Position numbers and translations under genes: made by a program. Below, piece by piece: positions 45,303 to 55,500 of a stretch of 64,000 bases of DNA. Each line of letters starts with the position of its first letter. Within the stretch, counting starts at the first letter, position 1. Location of the stretch: contig RPFO01000213.1 in NCBI GenBank assembly GCA_009746045.1, forward strand, positions 11,654,053 through 11,718,052, in the 5' to 3' direction. This stretch comes from Mesostigma viride (lineage: Eukaryota > Streptophyta > Mesostigmatophyceae > Mesostigmatales > Mesostigmataceae). The notes under the pieces are model-generated. The model saw only the letters and a program-made list of their open reading frames with translations. It did not search any database and had not been told where the DNA came from.

Positions 45303-45711
45303 AGCCACGAGCCACGAGCCACGAGCCACGAGCCACGAGCCACGAGCCACGAGCCACGAGCCACGAGCCACGAGCCACGAGCCACGAGCCACGAGCCACG
45401 AGCCACGAGCCACGAGCCACGAGCCACGAGCCACGAGCCACGAGCCACGAGCCACGAGCCACGAGCCACGAGCCACGAGCCACGAGCCACGAGCCACGAG
45501 CCACGAGCCACGAGCCACGAGCCACGAGCCACGAGCCACGAGCCACGAGCCACGAGCCACGAGCCACGAGCCACGAGCCGCGAGCCGCGAGCCGCGAGCC
45601 ACGAGCCACGAGCCACGAGCCACGAGCCACGAGCCACGAGCCACGAGCCACGAGCCACGAGCCACGAGCCACGAGCCACGAGCCACGAGCCACGAGCCAC
45701 GAGCCACGAGG
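45302..45711. repeat. 7-bp satellite (GAGCCAC)n, about 58 units
   Basis: The unit has no stop codon in several frames, which gives long artificial EPRATSH or RGSWLVA open frames. A short block of GAGCCGC units lies at about 45578-45598. The array starts exactly where homologous repeats read GAGCGACGAG. Confidence 0.98.
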
Positions 45712-47131
45712 TAGCCATGGCTGCATGACGGCGGAGCTCATGCATAACTTTCACGTTTGGGCACCAAATTCGGCCGTGGATATCACTATCGCTTCGTCTC
45801 TCTAAGACGCACACGCTGATATACTTTTCCGAAACTAAAACGCAATATTATGGCGAGCAAACGCTCGTCAGACTACGCAACGCAGCCTGGCGGCTGAGTT
45901 CCGCCAAGAAAATTCGCCTGCAGCTTCGGCTGCAGTTCCGCCCGGCCTCCCAGGCGCAGCGGTGACACTACTCAAGCATTGGTAGTGCACTCAGCTCCTG
46001 CGGCCTCGCCTTCAGCATCGCCTGATCCCAAACGCAGCCGCCCAGCACCGCGCTGGACCGAACCGCGCTTCAAGCTTCAACCCTTCAAGGTCGACGATCA
46101 CGAATGGACGAACATGTCCCCGAGCACTAGCTGCTCTGCATTGCATCTTCGATCTTCGGGGACTACGCCTCGCTTTACGACCTGTGCCTCCATCTCCACA
46201 GCATCGACCGTCTCATCTTTGAGGATGGCAAATGGTGCCCCCTCACCTATGTGACGGATCACCCCCAACCCCGCCCCCGCCTTCAGCACCTCATCCTTTG
46301 CTCCCTTCTCATGCGCTCTGACGGCGAGATCTGGGCTCCATCCATCTCCGCATCCACACTCCGTTCCATCCTTACGGAAGCCTTCCAGCAGCACGTGACC
46401 CCCCGGCTTGCTGCCGATGTGGCAGCAATGGGAGGCACGCTGGCTACTGAGCTCCCTCACCTTTCCACCACCGTCGCCTCCACCTCCGCACTGCCATTTC
46501 CTCCTCCACTGCCGACATCAAGGCCCAGCTCCTCGACCCGCTCGACAAGCGCATCCAAGCCACCGCCACCGCCCTTGAGTGCTTGCGTGCATGACACCGC
46601 AGGCCTCACCGCCCAGGCGGTGGAGGAAATCGCTGCCCAGCCGGCATCTGCTGGCCCGGCCAGCGATGTTCCCTCCACCTAGGCGGATCGACTTGCTTAA
46701 GCACCACACCACCTCCACCACCTCCACCATCGCGGCACAGCTCAAGCAACAAGCACTCGACGTTCGTGAGGAGGCCGACATCACCCAGCGCAGCCACAAT
46801 GTCATCGTCAAGCACTTCGACCAGCCGGCAGACAAGACCTCGACGACTCTTCTCACGGTGCCCATTCTTGCCCATGCATGCACATGCAACTCACTGGTGA
46901 GCTGTGGATGTACGGCTGTCCGCCTCCCCCGCGCGCTGGGTAAGGCTGGCCCGGCACCCGTGCTCCTCACATGGCGGACAAGCTGTCGTTCCTTAAATGC
47001 CGCAAGAAGCTCTTGGGGACTCGCTTCACGCTGGACGACGACTTGACCCTGGACCAGCAACAGCGGCGACGCGAGCTATGGCCGACCTACCTTCAGCTCC
47101 GGCAGAGCGCAGGGGGTTAAGCCGGTATACT

Positions 47132-48433
47132 CCAGGTTGTAAAATACGTGTGCGGGGTATAATACGTGGACTTAAAATACGCGTATTATACGTGGGGGGT
47201 ATAAAATACGCGGTGGTAAAATGCGCGACAGTTTTTGTGGTCCAATTGTCAGTCACCCAATTAGCACGCTCCTTGATGATGGTCATGCAGTTATTACAAC
47301 TGAAATTTGGTGTATATGCTTATTTATTAACATCTTCCATTTATGCCCTGCAATCCTATCTGATTATGATTTGTTAAATGCAGGGGGGAGCATGCTGCAA
47401 CGGGAATAGTAAGGATTCAATTAATTAAATGATTGTAAGGAAAGCCATCCACTATATAATGCATGAGAGGACATAAGACACAACTTCCGAGAAGGAGGGG
47501 TGACGTGCCCTCCTTTGTACTGGATCATGCCGGCCACCATCTGCTTGAAAGAGGCGCTCTCAGCCGCATTGAAGGCAATGCCGTTCTCGATAAAAAATTC
47601 GGCAGCCAGCAGCTGGACACCTTTCTCGTCGACGGGAACCAGCCATTTGGTGATGCTCAGCTGGCCTTTGCTGGGAACCGACGACAAGTCAGCCGGCGCA
47701 GCCCCTCCCATCTCCGCCATTGCCCTGTTCAAATTGTGCTGCTTCTTGGCGTCTGACTGCTGCGACTTGTTGTTATACATCCTGAGAAACTTGCTCCGGA
47801 TATTCGGTGGAATTTTGTCGCAGGGTAACATCCCTTCCCCTGCGATTCCGGCAAAGTGTGCACGGACTCGGAATACGCTGATTGCCCCCGCCCCGTATGA
47901 GAACTTCTTGTTGCAAAATGAGCAGAACTTATTCGACACAAACTGCGTTTTGTTACTAACAGCATCTGTGACTGCTTCTTTCTTCTCGAGAACGAAATCC
48001 CATTCAGGCCCTTTCTTCCTCATGGCTGCAAATCGAAAATGGCTGCACGCTGTCGCACAGTCGCACTGGCCTCGTCGTCGCTATATTGCATTACACCGTC
48101 AGTAGCACAGCTGGCATTTGCTGGCACACTGTTATTATGCGTTATGTACCTAGTCCTAGCTGTCTCCTACCGGCCAAACATTTTGCAAGGCTTGCGCTTT
48201 ATGAAAAGAACTGTACGCATCTACTTCTAGTAGTAAAAATCTCAAATGTGCAGTGAGCGCGCCGCGCCCAGAATCTGGGCACCGCGCCAGTGCCCGCTGC
48301 CCGCTGGTACCCCCGAAAAATTCAAAGTCCAAACCGCGTGGTCAGACGTAAAATACGCGTAAAATACGTCGAGGCCCATAATATGCTTTATCCCGCATTT
48401 TATCGCAAAAGTGCGGCGTACATAACAACCCGG
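47132..48433 (-). mobile_element. hAT-superfamily element, 1302 bp, 8-bp target duplication
   Basis: GGTATACT flanks the element at 47124-47131 and 48434-48441, and copy 1 carries the unoccupied site once (1016-1023). The termini are short inverted repeats: CCAGGTTGT at the left and CCGGGTTGT (reverse complement) at the right. Several AAAATACG-type subterminal motifs lie near both ends. The 8-bp duplication, ends and BED-finger protein all fit hAT. The transposase is truncated, so the copy is a non-autonomous deletion derivative. Confidence 0.9.
47421..48023 (-). CDS. Truncated hAT transposase N-terminus, BED zinc finger
   Basis: The open frame is 200 codons starting MRKKGPEWDF. A BED-type finger occupies about residues 33-70 (FCSFCNKKFS, FRVRAHFAG, then C). 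A second conserved hAT block follows at about 140-170 (AEFFIENGIAFNAAESASFK, then GGHVTPPSR). The DUF659 region, catalytic core and C-terminal dimerisation domain are absent, so the product could bind element ends but not cut. An alternative is that more exons were lost by internal deletion. Confidence 0.75.
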   Translation of the reverse strand: MRKKGPEWDFVLEKKEAVTDAVSNKTQFVSNKFCSFCNKKFSYGAGAISVFRVRAHFAGIAGEGMLPCDKIPPNIRSKFLRMYNNKSQQSDAKKQHNLNRAMAEMGGAAPADLSSVPSKGQLSITKWLVPVDEKGVQLLAAEFFIENGIAFNAAESASFKQMVAGMIQYKGGHVTPPSRKLCLMSSHALYSGWLSLQSFN

Positions 48434-48732
48434 GGTATACTGGAGGGGGGCGGTCATCCACGTTGACCACAAGCCCTGGCCAGCACCTCCTGCCACCTCA
48501 GTCTAGGGAATATATAACAGTAGTGTAGATAGTCAGGCTTTGCCTAGCATGTGGCCTACGCGCATGTGCGCCCATAACGGCCCCCATGGATGATGCCTTC
48601 GATCAGATTAGCCAAGCCATGCCTATAATGGGACCCCCCCCCATGGATGTTGCATTAAGAATCTAGCCATGCTATGCCTAGGCAGAAAGTCGCTCTCTGC
48701 TGAGAAGCCATGCCCTAGCTCTTGTATCTTGT

Positions 48733-49195
48733 AGCGCAGGCCAGAAATCGGGAGAATCCGGACCATGGTAGCTCGAGCCTGCCGTTATCTTGTCCGCGTG
48801 TTCGAGTCGTTCAGGATGATGAATATGAATGGTGATGGAAAGGTGTAGCCTTGTGCATTGAAATTATGGCTGGCTTACGTGTAGAGCGACTAGATGACCT
48901 AGACGGTGGGGCCGGAAACAGCTTGCTTGATCAGGGCGTGTGTTTGGAGCCTAACTGGCCGGGAGTGTCTAGTGGTGAGCACCATTGCTTCGATCCGAGC
49001 ACCATTGCAGCGCTTTTATACTTGATTGACAGTTCCCATTTATACGCCAAGCCATTTATATACTGTTTTGTAGATAGCTTGTAGATAGCTTAGACCGGTA
49101 GGGTTGCGTGTACCCACCCATCCATCCATCCATCGGGGTTAATGCTCCGTGACTCCCCAACGGTCCGAGCACGAGTTTAATTAATTAATTTATGT
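48733..49195 (+). mobile_element. LINE 3' fragment with family B tail
   Basis: The fragment begins with the dispersed GCGCAGGCCAGAAATCGGGA unit and runs through the body seen at 38640-38926. It ends in the family B stem-loop (about 49149-49172) and a TTTAATTAATTAATT tail. Confidence 0.7.
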
Positions 49196-49845
49196 ATTTA
49201 TTTATTTATATACTGGACCAGTTTCCAAATCTGGGCTGCCACATCATCTTACCTACAGCAGGGGCCAGGGAGCATGCTGCGTGGCTATGAACAAGGGCTA
49301 GCCATGACACTCCACATCCGAAAAACGTCCGAAAAATAATGTAGGCTGTGACTGGACTGACTCTTTCAACTATTATCAATTGAATTTAACCTTTTCACAA
49401 CATGCCTGGTAGCATCTGTCGTTCCCTGCTCCGCCTGGAGCAGGCCGCACACCGGTCCCTAACCACACGATTGCGTGCTGCATAACGCCCACGATTTTAG
49501 TACAACCCATGATACCTACACATGCCAAATCCTAAACGATGGTTCCCACTCTGTCCAGCCTACATAGTATAGGTTCCATGGACAGGACCCCATGCACTTG
49601 GCATCCACTCAGTCTCCCGGCCTACTAGAAGTACATGATTGGAATCCAAAATCCAACTGAATGGAATCCCACTTGGCCCGGGGTGGCCTCGGCGTACCAC
49701 CAGCACGATGGTCCACAAAACAGTACGTCCGCCAAGCCTAGGCAAAGAGCATTAACGCATCGCAAGGGTGACCCCAGGGGGGTGGGGTTACTTGATCTTC
49801 ACGATGACTTTGATTGAATACTTCGAAATGAATGATTAAATAAAA
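49196..49845. other. No gene seen
   Basis: The stretch starts with an AT-rich TATTTATTTAT run. I recognise neither coding sequence nor a repeat shared with the rest of the window. Confidence 0.4.
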
Positions 49846-51016
49846 TCAGCGACGGCCTCGCGGATTGAGCGCCATGGATGCGGCATCCACGGCAGCCTGC
49901 AGCGTGGCGCTGCCAAACACGTGCTCCACCTTGGTGTGCATGTAGTCCTCGTACGCAAACTCCTGGAGCGTGCACGCGTCCACGCTGGGCTTGTGGCCCT
50001 GGGCGCCCGCGGACGCGCGCATGAGCGCGGGGGATAGGTTCCAGACTGGACACATTTGTGGGTGGGTACGGGGGGGCCACAGAAACCACAGGTCCAAGGA
50101 AGAAGGGAAATGCAGAAGAGGGCGGGGAAGAAGGGGGAAGGAAGAAGACAGTGGGGGAGGAGGAGGAGGAGGAGGAGGAGGAGGAGGAGGAGGAGGAGGA
50201 GGAGGAGGAGGAGGAGGAGGAGGAGGAGGAGGAGGAGGAGGAGGAGGAGGAGGAGGAGGAGGAGGAGGAGGAGGAGGAGGAGGAGGAGGAGGAGGAGGAG
50301 GAGGAGGAGGAGGAGGAGGAGGAGGAGGAGGAGGAGGAGGAGGAGGAGGAGGAGGAGGAGGAGGAGGAGGAGGAGGAGGGGGGGGACCACATTCTCACTT
50401 GTCAGGCTCCCCTGCCCAAAGATGGCTTCCATAAAGATGACGTGACCATACACGATGCAAGCCATGTGGATGCAAGATACGCAGTTGAACCTAGAACTGA
50501 CCAAATCCGACCTCTCGATCCTGGCAGACGCCTGCATGAAGCACGCCGATGACTGGATTGCCTTTGACAATCGCCATCCCATTTATGACCATTAAGCCTA
50601 GTCCGTGGATAAGTAGACTGAGAATGTCTGGTTTCAAGCTCAGCTGAATTCGATGAATCCCCACACAGCTTTTCGTCCTGTGGACCGGCATGGCATAGCT
50701 GTTCTTACTGGGTGAATTGGCGATCAGGCTCCCCATACGCAAGTTAATTAGAGCGACCCCTCCCATTGTCGTGCTGTAGGCAACCCAAACAAGCCCATGC
50801 ATATAAACTGCTGCCAGAAGCCGACCAGGGGTCGGTGAAGTCGCAAAAGAACGTACCGCTGTAAAGTACTCCTTGCGGAGTGATGCGCAGGGAATGCAGA
50901 TCCCTTTGTGGAGGAGGAGATTGCTTTTCAGCTTCGTATAGGGTTGCTTTGCATCTGTTGATTTCGTGTACGAGTTTCTGGTACTGTGACTGCAACTCTT
51001 CGGCGGAGTCACCCAT
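49846..51016 (-). CDS. Unidentified protein, about 3 exons, 159 aa as modelled
   Basis: Candidate exons are 51016-50870, 50531-50399 and 50045-49846, giving 480 nt in frame. Exon 1 starts MGDSAEELQSQYQKLVHEIN, a likely coiled coil. Exon 2 includes IHMACIVYGHVIFMEAIFG, a hydrophobic stretch. Exon 3 ends LQEFAYEDYMHTKVEHVFGS and ALNPRGRR. The junction of exons 2 and 3 is well supported (ACAA/GTGAGA, TCCAG/TC, phases match). The exon 1 donor is uncertain: a better-looking GTACGT lies 13 nt further on but would need a missed exon to keep the frame. I do not recognise the family. It is divergent from the FHA-parvulin gene. Confidence 0.55.
50152..50384. repeat. (GGA)n trinucleotide array, about 77 units
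   Basis: In the transcribed minus strand it is a (TCC)n polypyrimidine tract filling most of the intron between the last two exons of the unidentified gene. All poly-Glu, poly-Gly, poly-Arg, poly-Ser and poly-Leu frames here are artefacts of it. Confidence 0.98.
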
Positions 51017-52093
51017 GTTGGCAGACCGTTATTTCTCGCAATTGCTCACGTGCTGCTCATGGGGTGCTTCCAAACCCTGCGGTGCGTATCAACTTTGTTC
51101 AAGCCTGCAGCCGAGAGGCAATATTGAGATTACTCTCGAGTTATCGGGTTTCCACGGACAGAATTATCTGCCTATGTTAAATACCGTGACAATTTCTTGT
51201 TCCTGACTTCCCGAGGTTGAGATTAATTAATTTCGTTTCCCCCCAGTTCCACGATGGCACGATGGCACGATCAGACATCAGACCGAATCTGCTGGCGTGG
51301 CTTCTGCAGTTCTACGGCACACCCGGTCGGACAATAAACATATGTATTTATAGGACGTAACCTGGATGTTATTTTCGGGGAAATGGGTATATTTTTATTA
51401 GCCAATTATGGACCTGGATGTTATCGATGAACCCTGTCCTATAATCAACAGTACAAGTTGCAAGGGCTAGCGGCTGTTCCGTATCTAGGTAGCTGAGGGC
51501 AGACTTCGTCAACTGATTCTAGCATCCATGGTTACCTGCGCCACGTCACCACTCACCAAACCCTTCGTGTGGCACTGTGTATCATGAAATCATGGCAGCA
51601 TATATGGCAGCCATGCATTACACTTTAATTACACACTGCGAGCATTGAGCAAACGTTCGTTCGCTACTTTGCAATTGGATCAAACTAGTTTGCTCTGGTA
51701 CTGTATGGTTTCCATCTGAGTGCTGTGCACTTCTGAAACGAACGTCCTGACATTTTTAGCGGAATTGCCGTTGTTAGGCGCAGTAAGCACAATGCAGAGT
51801 TTAAGGACGTGGGTTCAGGACTTCAGGTAAAACCTCGACCTTGAAGAGTGGCTTTTATAGCACTGTATCTTTTCTTCCGCTGATGGATGAAACGAAAGGG
51901 ACACATCGACCTCAACCACAGGCGTATACCTCGCCGAGATGGTGAGCAGAGTTTTTGCATGGCTTCTTTCTGGTAAACCCAATTCTTATACTCTTGGCTG
52001 TTTTTGTGGGAAATCATCGCATTGAGTTACATTTTGAAGCAATTAATGCGGTTCAATCGTCCCTTAATTTGGCTGCTGCATTGAAAACTTCAG
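51017..52093. other. Intergenic region between divergent genes
   Basis: No coding sequence is recognised. It should contain the promoters of the unidentified gene (minus) and of the FHA-parvulin gene (plus), and perhaps the latter's first exon. I see no defined promoter motif. Confidence 0.4.
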
Positions 52094-52223
52094 GGAGTCC
52101 GCACCGTGTTTTTCGACGTACCTTGAGGTAAGCTTGTGCCTCTTAGCCTTTGTTGTCCAAATTCGAGCCATTTCTGCGTATGCTGCACTCCCAACATGAT
52201 TTGCCAGGGTTACAAATGCATCG
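52094..52223 (+). CDS. Tentative upstream exons of the FHA-parvulin gene
   Basis: Two small exon candidates, 52094-52127 and 52208-52223, have acceptable AG/GT borders (CTTCAG, GTAAGC, TTGCCAG, GTAGGT). In the phase that joins 52504 they read SPHRVFRRTLR and VTNAS. The first would need a still earlier exon for the start codon. The evidence is splice motif and phase only. Confidence 0.3.
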
Positions 52224-52503
52224 GTAGGTATCTTTCTCGACAACCAGCCTACGATGTTGTTTTCAAACGTGCATGGATTAGCACACTCGGCATCTCCTGT
52301 TGTGCACCTACAGTATCCCTCCTATCCTGCTGCCTTCTCAGTCCTTCTGCCAGGTGACAATTTGATATTTTACTGACGTGCCTGCTGCGTATCACCACTT
52401 GATGCCTTGTTTAGTCTCAGGAAGGTTGCTAACGATTCAAATTTGTGAACTGTTTACACATTGTTGAAATGCGGGCGATTGTTTTCTTTCCTGGCACCAC
52501 CAG

Positions 52504-55500
52504 GTCTACGAAGAACGCAAGCTGGTCGCAACTATAAGGATTGATACCAGATCCCATTTTCTGGTTGGAAGGTATGGGGCCTCGTCTGGCCTTGCGATGT
52601 TCCTGACCTCTGGTTGTCCTCTCTGGTTTTTCCTAGAACCTTCGCAAGGCGCAATTGCTGCGTGCTGCGTATTGTTTATCTGCCAACTATGAAATCCGAC
52701 CTTTTCTGAGGAGTTATTGCTCTCGCAAGACCTATTCTTTTCCTTTTTGCACTCATACGCCTTCTCTGCCGCCGCTTTAAGTTGATTTTGCCTCCTTCCC
52801 CACACTGCTGCGTTGCCTTGCTTCCGCTGGCTTGCACTGCCTTGCGGTCAACCAATGCACATGAGTCACTACTATCATGCCGTGTAGTATCCAACATTTG
52901 ATTTGACACACGCATGAATTCGGTATGCCTAGCCTCCTGCTCCCTTTTCCAATCACCCTCAAACGACCTCATTTTATTACTTCCCATGACCCTCATATGA
53001 CAATCCAACCATGCCTGGCTGGCACCTGGCAGGAACGCGCACGACTGTGACATCGTCTTTGAGCCCCACTCCAAGGTGTCGAGGACGGTGCGTCCATGCC
53101 CTTGACAGTTACCCGTAAGGTGTCCTAGCATAGCAGGTATTCCAATGTCCAGTATGGTGCATCCGTGACTGTTGCTTCAACAATGGTTGGGCTCCCGTTT
53201 CCTAGACTCTTTATGAAGGGTACGGCTTGGGAGGGAACTAGTGAAAGAATGACATTACTAAACGCCGTTGAGCAACAATGGTTTTGCGACGTTGAAGGAA
53301 AAGCGACGCTAATTTCTCTGCTGGTGTGCTTTCAGCTTGACAATTAAGTCAAGAGAGAGTAGGCTGAAGCATGTGCCTGCACAGACCGCAGCACTGCGGA
53401 AGAAAAAGACTTTGACGGGCTTAATTTTGGCAGCATTACTACACGCGCTTTAGCAATGTGGTAATCAAGGTGCTGCGGAATCTGGTGGGTTGATAGCCAC
53501 AGGTCTCACCGTTGCCTTCATAGAACCTCCTTGTGGCAGTCGATAGGTATCCACAAGCAAGGGATTGCATAGCACATCATGGAAAGGGAGCTAGCTAGCT
53601 GGCGGGCGGGCGGGCGGGTGTGCGGGCCAGCAGGCGGGCGGGCGGGAGGGCTGCTTAGTGCAAACGTATACAATGCGTGGCATTCCGAGGTATGTCCTGT
53701 ATGATGCTGCTTCATGTTAAGATGCAAAAGTTCTTTTGTTATGTCCTCCCTGCCTACCTGCCATGTTCGCTTCACGACGTTGTTCTGGAATCCACAAACG
53801 GAGATGGTATACGTAAATTCTACTAGTTATTCGTATACTATCGCCATATCATAATGTTGGGTATCCGTTGATTGAGAAGCGCGAGGTAAGGGAATCAGCG
53901 GCATGTGACAATTGTCATGTTGCATTAACCGAATTCCTGCCTCGGAATGGCCCTTTTCCTGTAGGGACAAGGGTCCTAGGTGCATTCATTTAAGTTCCTT
54001 CAGAGAGTGCTTCAAGCGGTTGGTTGGGGGGAAGAAAGATCCAGGCTGCACGTATAGGGTCGAGTTGGAAGAATAGGGCAATAACCCGTTTGGAAGAACA
54101 GGGTAATACCCCGTTTGGAAGAATAGGGCAATAACCCGTTTGGAAGAATAGGGCAATAACCCGTTTGGAAGAATAGGGCAATAACCCGTTTGGAAGAATA
54201 GGGCAATAACCTGTTTGGAAGAATAGGGCAATAACACGTTTGGAAGAACAGGGTAATAACCAGTTTGGAAGAATAGGGCAATAACCAGTTTGGAAGAATA
54301 GGGCTATAACCCTTTTGGAAGAATAGGGCAATGACCCGTTTGGAAGAATAGGGCAATAACCTGTTGGCATTAGGAGATGATGTCGTTGAGGTTAACATTT
54401 TCCCTATCATTCTTGATCCTTTTCTAACACGGGTTCATTGCCTTTTAAATTCGTGCCTTCTGGACAGGCCGTGGCATACTGGCCGTCTTACCGGCCGCAA
54501 TCTTCTCTAAGCGCCGAACTGTAAAGCCCCAAGCCCTCATTGCTTACCTCGCTGCCATGCTCTCCTCTTCCTGTTGCTTTTTTCCCCCTTCCCCCCCTGT
54601 GTGCGGTCCTCAGCATGCGGCCATCGTCCACCACACGAACGGAGAGGTCTACGTGATAGACCTCAAATCTGGTAATCCCCTCCTCCCTTTCCCTCGCCCC
54701 TTTCTCCTGCCATGCCATAATTGTTCTTTGCCAACGACTCTTGAGTCAAGTTTTGTCTCGATCACTGTAGCTTCTTCTGCTCGTGTGTGTACATCCCAGA
54801 GTTATATGAGCCCAGAACCCATGGATCATTTACAAGGGCTGAACAAGCAGGTGTTTTCAGCTCATCCCCTTCACATCATACGGCACTGGTGCTGCATATA
54901 CTAAAGTTTAATCTAATATTGATGTTTAATCTGAATTCTGTCACCTCATAACTTGTATACTGTAACATCCTTTCCGTGCGTTTCAATCTTCTCAGTCCTG
55001 CTTCCCTGGCTTTCTCCCCGTTCCCCTCCAAGTCTGCCCCTTGGTGTTGACACCCGCTTCTTTGTAGCTTTGCCTCCTCCTCACTAAAAGCGCAGACCTT
55101 CCCTTTGTTTTCTTGCAACCTGTACTTGCCTGTTGCAGGTAGCCCCGGTTACGTATGTCATCCTGAAGTCGGGGCATATATCTAGTTGGTGTCACCAGAT
55201 CTCATGAGTGGGTTGTAGCGTATGATGGCATAACGGCTGTTTATTTTCTGTTTCCCTTCCCGCCTGTGTCTGGTGTCTATCGCAGCGCCGTAGTACAGCA
55301 CTATTTCGGGGGGGGGTAAGCTTCATACGATGTTGCACTACTCATGACACTCGATGTTGCACTACTCATGTGCCTGCCTCACCACCCTGTCCTGTGGCAA
55401 TGCCATGTGCTCCCTCATACCCAAACTCGCTGCACCAGGCCACGGCACGTATCTCAACGGCGATCAAGTGCCCGCGAACAAGCCGACGAGGCTCGTAGGT

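Larger units (their letters stand above)
45830..48720 (+). mobile_element. ORF1-only LINE copy 3, split by a hAT element
   Basis: ORF1 starts near 45850 and runs with frameshifts to about 47131, then resumes at 48434 with 3' UTR to about 48720. Shared segments with copy 1 include SDGEIWAPSIS, TLRSIL.EAFQQHVTP, NVIVKHFDQP and FTLDDDLTLDQQQRRREL. It is the most complete ORF1 copy at the 5' end. The tail is replaced by other repeat sequence. Confidence 0.75.

Noticed and set aside
45229-45814. Open frames EPRATSH and RGSWLVA
   Set aside because: These are readings of the 7-bp satellite.
49799-50582. Poly-Glu, poly-Gly, poly-Arg, poly-Ser and poly-Leu proteins
   Set aside because: All are readings of the (GGA)n/(TCC)n array. 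Only the flanking exon candidates have protein-like sequence.
50454-50594. Plus-strand frame reading SDLSILADACMKHADDWIAF to a stop
   Set aside because: It looks protein-like but overlaps an exon of the minus-strand gene with better splice support. No plus-strand neighbours were found, so it is kept only as a doubt about that gene.
52506-53131. Minus-strand open frames of 99 and 151 codons
   Set aside because: They are antisense to the first FHA exons, which are supported by domain motifs and codon phase.
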